Assembly (NCBI RefSeq): GCF_001651865.1
Contig: NZ_LPUX01000068.1
Coordinates: 186,001 to 250,000 of the forward strand
Direction: 5' to 3'
Source: Sinorhizobium glycinis
Lineage (GTDB): Bacteria > Pseudomonadota > Alphaproteobacteria > Rhizobiales > Rhizobiaceae
Length of the DNA stretch: 64,000 bases
The position numbers and the translations under genes were made by a program. Below the pieces are notes generated by a model, which did not search any database, was not told where the DNA came from, and saw only the letters and a list, made by a program, of their open reading frames with translations. Each line of letters begins with the position of its first letter. Positions within the stretch are counted from its first letter, which is position 1. This document shows, one piece after another, positions 1 to 8,740 of the stretch.

Positions 1-835
1 ACGGCGGACAGATCAGCAGCGGCCGCTTCAGCACCGTTTCGGTGCTCGCTTCATACTGGATGACCTGGCAGATATCGGATTGCGCGATCACCTTGCCGGG
101 AGTGATCGCAATGTTCTCGCCGATGGCGAATTTGCTGGTATCGGTTTGCCTGAGCCGCAGCTCGCCGCGCCCGGCGGCGATGTCTTCGGCGAGCATCTGC
201 ATGCCCTTGACGAGGTTGGCCCCGCTTGTTGCCACCGTTTCTCGGTAGAGTTGCGGATTCGTCGTGATGAAATTGCTGGGAGAGAGCGCGCTGGAGATCT
301 GGCGGACATAGAAGGCCGCCTTGTGCCGGGTGTGGTCGTCAAGCCCTTCGGCATCCTTGACCATGTTCTCCGCCCAGTCGGATGTCACGAAATAGGCCTG
401 GCGAATGAAGTCGAAGAATGGGTTCTTCACCCAGTCCTCGTCTGCAAAGCGCTTGTCGTTGCGTTGGAGGCTCTCCGATTCGGCGACGCTGTCACCGGCC
501 ATCCGCTGCAGTGATCGCGACCAGATGTCGAAGAAGCTTCCCATCAGATGCGTCTGCGCTTCCAGCGTCCGACGCGGATCGGAAAGCCAGTATTCGGAGA
601 CCTTGGAGAGAGTCTTGACCATGTCGGAGACAGGCTCGGCGTAGGTGTCTTTTTTCTCGCCGGCCTCCCGCGGCGCCAACCACGCGGACGCCGCCTTTCC
701 CATCTGTTCGACGGCGCGGGCCAGGTTGATGGCCAGGTTCTGGGGGTCCTTGACGATATAAGGCTCGACCGATTTTGGATCGAATCCCGAATAGCCGCCC
801 TTGCCCGTGGTGTCCTCGGCCTTGTCTGATGTCAC
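1..835 (-). CDS. phaC: Poly-beta-hydroxybutyrate synthase (PhaC), 5' part only
   Basis: Class I PHA synthase, which polymerises 3-hydroxybutyryl-CoA into storage granules. The gene runs off the left edge, so only about 278 N-terminal residues are visible. The reading frame contains the N-terminal PhaC region (residues such as DPRRTLEAQTHLMGSFFDIW and NPFFDFIRQAYFVTSDWAE) and stops before the lipase-like catalytic box. I chose a GTG start because a GGAGG lies 7 nt upstream and no ATG opens the conserved region. The gene is divergent from the lipoprotein gene at 945. Product name rests on family recognition of the translated N-terminus; the catalytic Cys cannot be seen here. Confidence 0.85.
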   Translation of the reverse strand, partial: MTSDKAEDTTGKGGYSGFDPKSVEPYIVKDPQNLAINLARAVEQMGKAASAWLAPREAGEKKDTYAEPVSDMVKTLSKVSEYWLSDPRRTLEAQTHLMGSFFDIWSRSLQRMAGDSVAESESLQRNDKRFADEDWVKNPFFDFIRQAYFVTSDWAENMVKDAEGLDDHTRHKAAFYVRQISSALSPSNFITTNPQLYRETVATSGANLVKGMQMLAEDIAAGRGELRLRQTDTSKFAIGENIAITPGKVIAQSDICQVIQYEASTETVLKRPLLICPP

Positions 836-944
836 CCGGCGTCCTCCACAGCACGTTGTTTGTTTTGTATTTTTACATTCTGCCCGAAAATGATTACAAG
901 GGCTAGCGCATCGTCGCCCCTTAAAAGCAGAGGTCATCGCCAGC

Positions 945-1250
945 ATGCTCGTCGTCGGAAACCAGCGTTCGCTTTCCCGGATTTCCGGGTTGATTCTTGC
1001 AGGCATGCTTGCCGGATGCAGTTCGACGGCCGATCTTGCCAGCTATCCTTCGGTCTACGGGCAGAAGCCTGCCGCCATGCAGCAGATGACCGACGAAGAT
1101 GCGGTGAACATGCAGGGGCAACTGACGGCGCTGGCAGCTCAGCGCAAATCCGGCGCCATCTCCGAAGCGGAGTATCAGCGCCGTCTGAAGGAATTGCAGT
1201 TGCTTGCCGAACGGCACGGGGCCGAAGCGCTGAAACAGATCGAGAATTAG
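945..1250 (+). CDS. Small lipoprotein with SHOCT-like C-terminus
   Basis: A 101-residue protein with an N-terminal hydrophobic segment ending in LAGMLAGC, a good lipobox (LAGC), so it is probably lipid-anchored in the periplasm. The C-terminal part (RKSGAISEAEYQRRLKELQLL) resembles the SHOCT short helical domain found at protein ends. It lies between divergent phaC and the aminotransferase gene, 123 nt upstream of the latter. Function unknown. The true start could be a few codons downstream. Confidence 0.75.
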   Translation: MLVVGNQRSLSRISGLILAGMLAGCSSTADLASYPSVYGQKPAAMQQMTDEDAVNMQGQLTALAAQRKSGAISEAEYQRRLKELQLLAERHGAEALKQIEN

Positions 1251-1373
1251 CACTTGCCTTTCTCGTGATTTGGCCGCAAAGCGTTGAATAGCCGCAATGA
1301 CGGCCATTCACCCCGCGCATGTTGAGCGATTGCCGAGAGGCCCGCAAAAGCGCGCGCCAAATGAGGTCTGGAG

Positions 1374-2591
1374 ATGGAAGAGTTTCATAAAGTCCGGCGT
1401 TTGCCGCCCTATGTTTTCGAACAGGTCAACCGTTTGAAAGCAAGCGCGCGAGCCGCCGGTGCTGACATCATCGACCTCGGCATGGGCAATCCGGATCTTC
1501 CCACTCCGCAGTCGATCGTCGACAAGCTGTGCGAGGTCGTCCAGGACCCGCGCACCCATCGTTATTCCTCGTCGAAAGGCATTCCGGGGCTTCGCCGCGC
1601 CCAGGCGGCCTATTATGCCCGCCGCTTCGGCGTCAAGCTCAACCCGGAGACGCAGGTCGTCGCCACGCTTGGTTCGAAGGAAGGCTTCGCCAACATGGCT
1701 CAGGCGATCACCGCTCCGGGCGATGTCGTTTTGTGCCCGAACCCCACCTATCCGATCCACGCCTTCGGCTTCCTGATGGCCGGCGGCGTCATCCGTTCGA
1801 TCTCGGTAGAGCCGGACGAGAGCTTCTTCCCGCCGCTCGAGCGCGCCGTGAAGCACTCGATCCCGAAGCCCCTGGCGCTGATCCTCAACTATCCGTCCAA
1901 CCCGACGGCCCAGGTCGCGACGCTCGATTTCTACAAGGACGTCATCGCCTTCGCGAAGAAGCACGACATTATCGTGCTCTCTGATCTCGCCTATTCGGAA
2001 ATCTACTTCGACGACGATCCGCCGCCTTCGGTGCTGGAGGTGCCGGGCGCGATCGACGTGACGGTCGAATTCACCTCGATGTCGAAAACCTTCTCGATGC
2101 CCGGCTGGCGCATGGGCTTCGCCGTCGGCAACGAGCGGCTGATCGCGGCGCTGACGCGGGTGAAGTCCTATCTCGATTACGGCGCCTTCACGCCGATCCA
2201 GGTGGCTGCGACGCAGGCGCTCAACGGCGACGGCAGCGACATCGCCGAAGTACGCAACATCTACAAGCGCCGCCGCGACGTGATGGTCGACAGCTTCGGC
2301 AAGGCCGGCTTCGAAGTGCCGCCGCCACCCGCGACGATGTTCGCCTGGGCGAAGATCCCCGAGAAGTTCCGCCACCTCGGTTCGCTGGAGTTCTCCAAGC
2401 TGCTCGTCGAGAAGGCAGATGTGGCGGTGGCGCCCGGCATCGGCTTCGGCGAGCAGGGCGACGACTATGTCCGCTTGGCGCTGGTCGAGAACGAGCACCG
2501 CATCCGTCAGGCGGCGCGCAACATCAAGCGCTTCCTGTCGACGGCGGATGAGACGATGCACAATGTCGTCTCGCTGAATGCACATCGGTAA
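1374..2591 (+). CDS. Class I/II PLP aminotransferase (aspartate/LL-DAP aminotransferase-like)
   Basis: A 405-residue fold-type I aminotransferase. Visible landmarks are the N-terminal LGMGNPDLPTPQ substrate loop, NYPSNPTAQVAT around residue 175, SDLAYSEIYFDD and the PLP-lysine motif SMSKTFSMPGWRMGF near residue 240. Length matches the family. It sits directly upstream of hom, so an amino-acid biosynthetic role in the aspartate family (alanine, aspartate or diaminopimelate-type transamination) is reasonable, but the substrate cannot be read from sequence. A stem-loop follows the stop codon. Confidence 0.85.
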   Translation: MEEFHKVRRLPPYVFEQVNRLKASARAAGADIIDLGMGNPDLPTPQSIVDKLCEVVQDPRTHRYSSSKGIPGLRRAQAAYYARRFGVKLNPETQVVATLGSKEGFANMAQAITAPGDVVLCPNPTYPIHAFGFLMAGGVIRSISVEPDESFFPPLERAVKHSIPKPLALILNYPSNPTAQVATLDFYKDVIAFAKKHDIIVLSDLAYSEIYFDDDPPPSVLEVPGAIDVTVEFTSMSKTFSMPGWRMGFAVGNERLIAALTRVKSYLDYGAFTPIQVAATQALNGDGSDIAEVRNIYKRRRDVMVDSFGKAGFEVPPPPATMFAWAKIPEKFRHLGSLEFSKLLVEKADVAVAPGIGFGEQGDDYVRLALVENEHRIRQAARNIKRFLSTADETMHNVVSLNAHR

Positions 2592-2618
2592 GAACAGCGC
2601 CGACTTTCGCGCAATATG

Positions 2619-2639
2619 GCCCCGCCAGACCGGCGGGGC
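2619..2639 (+). terminator. Stem-loop after the aminotransferase gene
   Basis: Arms GCCCCGCC and GGCGGGGC with a 5-nt loop, 28 nt after the aminotransferase stop. There is no clear T-run, so it may be a weak terminator or an mRNA-stabilising hairpin ahead of hom. Confidence 0.5.
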
Positions 2640-2664
2640 GCCTTCTACATGTTAGGAACTTGCT

Positions 2665-3987
2665 ATGGCAGATGCCCTCAAAATCGGCATTGCGGGCTTG
2701 GGGACGGTTGGTGCCTCGCTCGTGCGGATTCTCAAGGAACGTCATGAGATGCTGGCAACGACATGCGGAAGGCCGATCGAGCTTGTTGCCGTGGCGGCCC
2801 GGGATCGCAGCAAGGACCGCGGCGTTGATCTTTCGAAGACCGCCTGGTTCGAGAATGCCGTGGCGCTCGCATCCGAAGCGGATATCGACGTCTTCGTCGA
2901 GTTGATGGGCGGGGCCGGGGACCCGGCCTATTCGTCGGTCAAGGCGGCACTCGAGCGCGGTATCCATGTGGTTACCGCCAACAAGGCGCTGCTTGCCAAG
3001 CACGGCATCGAGCTCGCGGGCATCGCCGAGGAACAGGGCGCGCTGCTCAACTACGAGGCGGCGGTCGCAGGCGGCATCCCGGTCATCAAGGCGCTCCGCG
3101 AGTCCCTGACGGGCAACACGGTCTCGCGCGTCTACGGGATCATGAACGGCACCTGCAACTACATCCTGACCAAGATGGAGAAGGAGGGGCTGACCTTCGA
3201 AGCCTGCCTGACGGAAGCGCAGCGCCTTGGCTACGCCGAGGCGGACCCGTCCTTCGATATCGAGGGCAACGATACCGCCCACAAGCTCTCGATCCTGACG
3301 AGCCTCGCCTTCGGCACGGCGATCGCCGCCGACGACATCTACCTGGAAGGTATCACCAATATCTCGATCGAGGACATCCAGGCAGCGGCCGACCTTGGCT
3401 ACCGCATCAAGCTGCTCGGCGTGGCGCAGCGCACCGAGAGCGGTATCGAGCAGCGCGTCCATCCGACGATGGTGCCTTATGATTCCGTCATCGCACAGGT
3501 CGACGGCGTGACGAACGCGGTGGCGGTCGAGTCCGACATTCTGGGCGAATTGCTGATGGTTGGCCCCGGCGCCGGCGGCAATGCGACGGCCTCGGCGGTG
3601 CTCGGTGACATTGCAGATATCGCCAAGAGCCGCCCGGGCGCCCAGCACGTCCCGGCGTTCGGACGGCCCACCACGGCCCTGCTACCCTACAAGCGCGCCC
3701 GGATGCAGAGCCACGAGGGCGGCTATTTCATCCGCCTGAAAGTCGTCGATCGCACCGGCGTGTTCGCTAACATCGCCCGGCATATGGCGGAAAACGACAT
3801 CTCGCTCGAATCGATCATGCAGCATTCGAAGCACTACGCGGATCCTGCGGAGCCGAAAACGATCATTCTGGTAACGCATGCGACCCACGAAGCCGCCGTG
3901 CGCAAGGCGATCGTCTCGATCAAGGGCGAGGGTTATCTCGTCGGCGAACCGCAGGTGATCCGCATCGAGCGGCCCAAGGACTGGTGA
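2665..3987 (+). CDS. hom: Homoserine dehydrogenase
   Basis: Reduces aspartate semialdehyde to homoserine on the way to threonine and methionine. The 440-residue protein has an N-terminal NAD(P)-binding motif GIAGLGTVGASLV, the VTANKALLA segment, the catalytic region GIMNGTCNYILTKM and ADPSFDIEGNDTAHKL. A C-terminal ACT domain (about 350-430, GGYFIRLKVVDRTGVFANIA) would give threonine feedback control. ATG is preceded by GGAACTTGCT. It is a monofunctional enzyme of usual length and ends in a strong intrinsic terminator. Confidence 0.95.
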   Translation: MADALKIGIAGLGTVGASLVRILKERHEMLATTCGRPIELVAVAARDRSKDRGVDLSKTAWFENAVALASEADIDVFVELMGGAGDPAYSSVKAALERGIHVVTANKALLAKHGIELAGIAEEQGALLNYEAAVAGGIPVIKALRESLTGNTVSRVYGIMNGTCNYILTKMEKEGLTFEACLTEAQRLGYAEADPSFDIEGNDTAHKLSILTSLAFGTAIAADDIYLEGITNISIEDIQAAADLGYRIKLLGVAQRTESGIEQRVHPTMVPYDSVIAQVDGVTNAVAVESDILGELLMVGPGAGGNATASAVLGDIADIAKSRPGAQHVPAFGRPTTALLPYKRARMQSHEGGYFIRLKVVDRTGVFANIARHMAENDISLESIMQHSKHYADPAEPKTIILVTHATHEAAVRKAIVSIKGEGYLVGEPQVIRIERPKDW

Positions 3988-4027
3988 TCCGTTAAATCTG
4001 TTGAGAAACCGCTCCGGCGTGCCTGTT

Positions 4028-4058
4028 GCAGGCCGGAGCGCCCGGCCTGCCTGTTTTT
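4028..4058 (+). terminator. Rho-independent terminator of hom
   Basis: Perfect 9-bp GC stem GCAGGCCGG / CCGGCCTGC (4028-4036 and 4042-4050), 5-nt loop, then CTGTTTTT. It lies 41 nt past the hom stop and separates hom from recJ. Confidence 0.85.
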
Positions 4059-4109
4059 CCGCCTTAAAATCTTCGTTAAGAACGGAGGGACTTCGGGTGG
4101 ACAGGCAGC

Positions 4110-5912
4110 ATGGACGTATTGGCGGATCCGATAGAGCGGGCATTTCTCGGCGTCGAACGCTCGATCAGCGGTCAGCGCTGGGTGTCGCGCCTCGATCAGG
4201 CCGGACAGAATCGCGCTTTGGCGATCAGCCAGGTTCACGGCTATTCGGAGCTCATCGCACGGGTGTTGGCAGGCCGCGGCGTCAGTCTGGACGACGCGGC
4301 TCGATTTCTCGACCCGACGCTTCGCGCGCTGATGCCAGATCCGGATGTCCTGACCGATTGCCGCAAGGCCGCGGAGCGGCTCGCTGATGCCATTCGCCGC
4401 GGCGACAAGGTCGCGATATTCGGCGACTACGACGTCGACGGCGCAGCCTCCTCTGCGCTGATGTTGCGGTTCCTCCGCCATTTCGGTGTCCAGGCGGAGA
4501 TCTATATTCCCGATCGCATCTTCGAGGGCTACGGGCCGAACCCGCAGGCGATCGAGCAGCTGATCGGCAACGGTGCCGGTCTGATCGTCGCCGTCGACTG
4601 CGGTTCGACCAGCCATGAGTCGCTCGCCGTTGCTGCCGAGCGCGGGATCGACGTGGTCGTCATCGATCACCACCAGGTCGGCGCAACCCTTCCGCCGTGC
4701 CATGCGCTCGTCAATCCGAATCGCGAGGATGATTTATCCGGGCAGGGGCACCTATGCGCCGCCGGCGTCGTTTATCTGGTGCTCGTCAACACATTGCGGG
4801 TTCTGCGGCTTGAGGGCGATGTGCGTGCCGCCTCATTCGATCTGCTGGCCCTGCTCGACCTCGTCGCGCTTGCAACGGTCTGCGACGTCGTTCCGCTCAA
4901 GGGGCTGAACCGTGCCTATGTGGTCAAGGGATTGATCGCCGCGCGGCATATGGGCAATTTCGGCCTGGCGGCCCTTCTGCGGAAGGCCGCGATCGGTGGC
5001 CCGGTCACGCCCTATCATCTGGGTTTCCTGATCGGACCGCGCATCAATGCGGGCGGCCGGATCGGCGATGCCGCGCTCGGCAGCCGGCTATTGACCCTCG
5101 AGGACGCGATGGCGGCCGAAGTGATCGCCAGCCAGCTCGACGAGCTCAATCGCGAGCGGCAGGCGATGGAGGCGGCGATGCTCGCCGAGGCGGAGGCGGA
5201 GGTGCTGGCGGAATACGGCACGGGCGAGGGGGCCTCCGTGATTGTTACCGCCAGGGAAAACTGGCACCCCGGCATCGTTGGCCTCATTGCGGCGCGCATC
5301 AAGGAGAAATTCCGCCGGCCGACCTTTGCCATCGCCTTCGATCCGAGCGGCCGGGGGACGGGCTCCGGCCGATCGATCACCGGTTTCGACATGGGAAGGC
5401 TGGTTCGCGCGGCAGTCGACGATGGCCTTCTCGTCAAAGGCGGCGGACATGCCATGGCCGCCGGCCTGACGGTCGAGCGGGCCAAGCTAGGCCGGTTGCG
5501 CCAATTCTTCGAGGAGCGCGCCGAGAGTGCGGTACGCGATCTTGTCGCCGTGGAAACGCTCAGGCTCGACGGCGCGCTGGCAGCGGCAGGGGCGACGCTC
5601 GACCTCGTCGACCTTCTCGACCAGGCCGGTCCCTATGGCTCGGCCCATCCGCAACCGGTCTTCGCCTTTCCCCAGCATCGGTTGCGCGACAGCCGCCAAG
5701 TCGGCGCCAATCATGTCAAGGTGACGCTCGAGGGCCATGACGGCAGCCGCATAGACGGCATCGCCTTCCGGGCGACGGAAACGCCGCTCGGCGATTTCCT
5801 GCTCGGCAATCGCGGGTCGACGGTTCATGTCGCCGGTTCGGTTTCGGCGGATCTCTGGCAAGGATCGCGCCGGGTGCAACTGCGTGTGACGGACGCAGCG
5901 AAGGCCAATTGA
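4110..5912 (+). CDS. recJ: Single-stranded-DNA-specific exonuclease RecJ
   Basis: 5'-3' ssDNA exonuclease of recombination and mismatch repair. The 600-residue protein shows the DHH-family motifs: FGDYDVDGAASSALM near residue 107, VAVDCGST near 158, the DHH signature VVVIDHHQVG near 188, and the DHHA1 motif GGGHAMAAGLTV near 450, followed by an OB-like C-terminal domain. Length fits RecJ. Start taken at the ATG in CAGCATGGAC with nearby GGTGGACAGG. It has its own transcription unit after the hom terminator, and the tRNA-Glu cluster converges on it. Confidence 0.95.
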   Translation: MDVLADPIERAFLGVERSISGQRWVSRLDQAGQNRALAISQVHGYSELIARVLAGRGVSLDDAARFLDPTLRALMPDPDVLTDCRKAAERLADAIRRGDKVAIFGDYDVDGAASSALMLRFLRHFGVQAEIYIPDRIFEGYGPNPQAIEQLIGNGAGLIVAVDCGSTSHESLAVAAERGIDVVVIDHHQVGATLPPCHALVNPNREDDLSGQGHLCAAGVVYLVLVNTLRVLRLEGDVRAASFDLLALLDLVALATVCDVVPLKGLNRAYVVKGLIAARHMGNFGLAALLRKAAIGGPVTPYHLGFLIGPRINAGGRIGDAALGSRLLTLEDAMAAEVIASQLDELNRERQAMEAAMLAEAEAEVLAEYGTGEGASVIVTARENWHPGIVGLIAARIKEKFRRPTFAIAFDPSGRGTGSGRSITGFDMGRLVRAAVDDGLLVKGGGHAMAAGLTVERAKLGRLRQFFEERAESAVRDLVAVETLRLDGALAAAGATLDLVDLLDQAGPYGSAHPQPVFAFPQHRLRDSRQVGANHVKVTLEGHDGSRIDGIAFRATETPLGDFLLGNRGSTVHVAGSVSADLWQGSRRVQLRVTDAAKAN

Positions 5913-5987
5913 TTCGCCGAGGCAAGTTACCAAGCCGCGTCAGTGGTTTGCACCATGCAATTGAAGGAATTTCTGAAAACGCTGGAA

Positions 5988-6063
5988 TGGCACGCCCAAC
6001 GGGACTCGAACCCGTGTTTCCGCCGTGAAAGGGCGGCGTCCTAGACCGCTAGACGATGGGCGC
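5988..6063 (-). tRNA. tRNA-Glu (anticodon TTC)
   Basis: 76 nt including encoded CCA. Anticodon stem-loop CCGCC-CTTTCAC-GGCGG gives anticodon TTC. The T-arm GGGTTCGAGTCCC and acceptor pairing (GCGCCCA with TGGGCGT) are intact. Its own promoter lies at 6151-6179. Confidence 0.97.
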
Positions 6064-6150
6064 CTCTGCACGGTTTTGAACCCCGTGCGAGTCAAAGTGT
6101 TGCAGCGACCTTTGTGCGCCGGAACGCACGGCGCTGCAAGACGAAGTGGC

Positions 6151-6179
6151 TTATAGAGGCGCCTTTGGATTCCCGCAAG
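6151..6179 (-). promoter_or_regulatory. Promoter of tRNA-Glu copy 1
   Basis: On the minus strand CTTGCG, 17-nt spacer, CTATAA: a near-consensus alphaproteobacterial housekeeping promoter. It is about 88 nt upstream of the tRNA 5' end and occurs identically placed at the other two TTC copies. Confidence 0.8.
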
Positions 6180-6232
6180 TGACCGAGCACGCCTAAGTTC
6201 GATTTTCTTTGGGAAAATGGTGGAGAAAAATT

Positions 6233-6307
6233 TGGTACGCCCAACGGGACTCGAACCCGTGTTACCGCCGTGAGAGGGCGGCGTCCTGACCGCTAGACGA
6301 TGGGCGC
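6233..6307 (-). tRNA. tRNA-Glu (anticodon CTC)
   Basis: 75 nt including CCA. Anticodon loop CTCTCAC gives CTC. The body is nearly identical to the TTC copies but the discriminator base is A instead of G. It lies 59 nt downstream of the TTC copy at 6367 with no promoter-leader of its own, so it is probably processed from a shared two-tRNA transcript. Confidence 0.95.
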
Positions 6308-6366
6308 CTAAGCCGAAGCTTCAGCAACATACTATGAAAAAGATGAAATGGGAAAGAGGAGGAAAA

Positions 6367-6442
6367 TGGCACGCCCAACGGGACTCGAACCCGTGTTTCC
6401 GCCGTGAAAGGGCGGCGTCCTAGACCGCTAGACGATGGGCGC
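6367..6442 (-). tRNA. tRNA-Glu (anticodon TTC)
   Basis: Identical in body to the copy at 5988; 76 nt with CCA. Promoter at 6532-6560. It is probably co-transcribed with the downstream CTC gene. Confidence 0.97.
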
Positions 6443-6531
6443 CTCTGCACGGTTTTCAAACCGTGCGAGTCAAAGTGTTGCAGCCACCTTCGCGCGCCGG
6501 AACGCCGCGCGGCGCTGCAAGACGAGGTGGC

Positions 6532-6560
6532 TTATAGAGGGGGTCTGGTATTCCCGCAAG
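6532..6560 (-). promoter_or_regulatory. Promoter of tRNA-Glu copies 2 (TTC + CTC)
   Basis: Minus-strand CTTGCG, 17 nt, CTATAA, the same arrangement as at the other two copies. Confidence 0.8.
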
Positions 6561-6691
6561 TCACCCGAAGCAGTATTTTTGATTTTTCTGCGTGATTTTT
6601 AAGAGCACAGCCTCAGGCCCTTGTCGTGCACAAGCATAAGCATGCCGAGAGGGACAATGCCCAAGTATCCGCAAGTATTGGAGAAGGAGAA

Positions 6692-6767
6692 TGGCACGCC
6701 CAACGGGACTCGAACCCGTGTTTCCGCCGTGAAAGGGCGGCGTCCTAGACCGCTAGACGATGGGCGC
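6692..6767 (-). tRNA. tRNA-Glu (anticodon TTC)
   Basis: Third TTC copy, 76 nt with CCA. Promoter at 6857-6885. Confidence 0.97.
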
Positions 6768-6856
6768 CTCTGCACGGTTTTGGGTCCGTGCGAGTCAAGT
6801 TTTGCAGCAACCTTTGTCCGCCGGAACCGGCGCATGGCGCTGCAAGACGAGGTGGC

Positions 6857-6885
6857 TTATAGAGAGCGCTTCGGATTCCCGCAAG
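6857..6885 (-). promoter_or_regulatory. Promoter of tRNA-Glu copy 3
   Basis: Minus-strand CTTGCG, 17 nt, CTATAA. It lies only about 54 nt past the stop codon of the upstream lipoprotein gene. Confidence 0.8.
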
Positions 6886-6938
6886 CGGCAAATCTCACTT
6901 TTTCTCAGAAAAATGACATCGCCCAAGCGGGCCATTCC

Positions 6939-8303
6939 TCAGCCGTTGCGGCGGCGGCAGCGCCAGTTCCAGTCGCGCTCCCGGCCGATGTCGATATGCA
7001 CGGATTCCGTGTGACAATAGGTGCCGACGCCGCCACGGCCGGGCAGGCTTCTCAGATAGTCGGCGAGATCCCATTTGCTGACACCCTTGACCTGGATGTC
7101 GGCCGCTTCGCAACGTGTGTGAAGGGACTGGCGTTTGCGGTTGACCTTGATCGGGCGAAGCCCTGACGTGACCATCACCTTCTGGCCGTAATGCCTCTCT
7201 ACGCTCTTCAGCATCTCCATGAGAGCGGGCTTGAAGCAGCCGGTTTCCACGCTCTCGGTCTGCAGGATAAGGCCGCTTGGCGCCAGGCGGGCGAGACCGG
7301 AGAGATTGGCTACCTCGACCGGCGCGTCATCCTCTTCACCCGCGTGGTCGGCGTGCTCCAGGTTGAACAGCGGATTCAATTTGACACCCGGCAGCGCCGT
7401 GTAGGCGAGGGAGGCGACCTGAGGCTCAGGCGCATTCGCGGTCGTGATGGTCCGCTTCTCCCCGGCGCCCGCGTCGCTTTCGTTGCTGTTGCGAAGCTTC
7501 AGTTTGCGTTTGGCGGCAAAGAGATTTGCGAGAGTCCAGCTCCTGCCTGTCCGCTGCGGGTCCTTCTCCTCGTCGTCACCGGGGGAAGTGGGCTGGGCGG
7601 GCTCCGCCACGGGCGGCGTCACCTGCCCGGCGGATGCGACCTCGACCGCCTGCAGAGGAGCGGAAACCTCACCGGTACGCGCCGCCTGCGCGCTCGTGGG
7701 CAAGGGAACGGCGGAAGGAAGGTCTGCCACGCTTGGAGCGTTTTCCGCCCCGGGCCTTGTCGGAATTGCGTTGCTCGCGCCTTCCTGATCCGGCAAGACA
7801 GGCGTCGCAGCCGGCCGGGCGCCGCTGAAAAGGCTGCTATTCGCTGCGTTCACTCCCGGCTGGGCATCGACGCCGGCTGGTGTTCCGCTCGATGGCACGG
7901 TCCCGGTGACAGGCGACTGCCCGTAGATGCTCGACGATGTGGCGTTGAGGCCGGTGCTCTGCATCGCCAGGCCCTGTTGCAAAGCGCTCGTGTCCGCTTG
8001 GGCAGCCGGATCCTCTGTTTGCTGCTGAGCGTTTGTGCCGGCGCCGGATGCGGCGGCCTGTTCGGCGGGAAGCCCGCCTTCGGAGTTCGGCGTCGTGGCG
8101 CTGGATGGAGCGACGGCTTGCTGTGATTCGACCGGATTGGCGCCCTCGCTGTCCGCCACTGCCGAGACGCAACTGGCCAGAGCAAGGAGTGATACGGAGA
8201 ACGCCGCGGCGCGCCCGACCGAAAGAAGCGCGCGTTTCGAATCCAGCTGTTGCAACGTCTTATCCCCGCTTTCCGTGCATGTCCCGGAATCGCCCGTGAA
8301 CAT
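6939..8303 (-). CDS. Lipoprotein with C-terminal M15-like (DUF882/YcbK-type) peptidase domain
   Basis: A 454-residue protein. The N-terminal hydrophobic segment ends in the lipobox LLALASC, so export and lipidation are expected. A long low-complexity Ala/Ser/Pro/Gln linker follows (about 45-330). The last ~110 residues form an M15-type peptidase domain with the zinc-ligand patterns SLHTRCEAAD (His near 395, Asp 7 later) and SVHID (His near 436). Relatives cleave or bind peptidoglycan cross-links. The initiator is uncertain: ATG at 8303 places about 30 residues before the hydrophobic stretch, and a later TTG is possible. It converges on nothing and its 3' end abuts a tRNA promoter. Confidence 0.7.
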   Translation of the reverse strand: MFTGDSGTCTESGDKTLQQLDSKRALLSVGRAAAFSVSLLALASCVSAVADSEGANPVESQQAVAPSSATTPNSEGGLPAEQAAASGAGTNAQQQTEDPAAQADTSALQQGLAMQSTGLNATSSSIYGQSPVTGTVPSSGTPAGVDAQPGVNAANSSLFSGARPAATPVLPDQEGASNAIPTRPGAENAPSVADLPSAVPLPTSAQAARTGEVSAPLQAVEVASAGQVTPPVAEPAQPTSPGDDEEKDPQRTGRSWTLANLFAAKRKLKLRNSNESDAGAGEKRTITTANAPEPQVASLAYTALPGVKLNPLFNLEHADHAGEEDDAPVEVANLSGLARLAPSGLILQTESVETGCFKPALMEMLKSVERHYGQKVMVTSGLRPIKVNRKRQSLHTRCEAADIQVKGVSKWDLADYLRSLPGRGGVGTYCHTESVHIDIGRERDWNWRCRRRNG

Positions 8304-8740
8304 GCATCAAGTCCCAGTTCCGAACATTGATCGGAACAGACAACTTTTCTCTCGCGGCGAGAAGTTATCCCGCCACGGGAAGGTCAGGCCAAGTAAAGAG
8401 CCAGGTGCCGCAAACGATTGCGAAGCATAGCCCCGTTTCAACTATGGCGCGGAAATTAGTAGATGCCGCGCGATTTGTAAACTGGCGCTAACCTTTCCGA
8501 CCAAAACCAAATGCGAAGGCCCGGCGCTTTGGCCGGGCCTTGATGCCTCTCGATCGATCTTCGAGTTCGGTCCTTCGCGCCGTGCCGAACCGGTCTACAG
8601 CGCCACGCGTTCGGACGCGCCAGCTCACTGTACCACTTTGAAGTGCCGCATTGTGCTGTCCCCGGGTCGTCTCCGATCGGGGGAACCATTGCGGTACCGG
8701 TCGCACATCCGCACCATGGGCGCTCCGGGTTGCGCGAGGC
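8304..8740. other. Intergenic region, no gene seen
   Basis: Contains the presumed promoter of the lipoprotein gene and the stem-loop at 8516-8541. Short frames here have no recognisable content. A small RNA between the stem-loop and gloA cannot be excluded. Confidence 0.5.
8516..8541 (-). terminator. Strong stem-loop, possible terminator
   Basis: Perfect 10-bp arms AAGGCCCGGC / GCCGGGCCTT with a 6-nt loop. On the minus strand it is followed by a T-rich stretch (CGCATTTGGTTTTGG). It is 200 nt past the gloA stop, so it may end the gloA transcript. Confidence 0.55.

Larger units (their letters stand above)
6064..6886 (-). repeat. Three copies of a ~120-bp promoter-leader repeat before tRNA-Glu genes
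   Basis: Copies lie at about 6064-6183, 6443-6563 and 6768-6886, each directly 5' of a tRNA-Glu(TTC). Each holds the promoter and an ~80-nt transcribed leader with two conserved stems: TTGCAGC...GCTGCAA and GCACGG...CCGTGC. Loops and inner bases differ between copies while the stems stay paired. The fourth tRNA (CTC, 6233-6307) has no copy. Confidence 0.75.

Noticed and set aside
1308-2585. 425-codon minus-strand frame
   Set aside because: Antisense to the aminotransferase gene, His/Arg/Asp-rich as expected of a GC-rich shadow.
2524-3648. 374-codon minus-strand frame
   Set aside because: Antisense to hom, with no domain and shadow-like composition.
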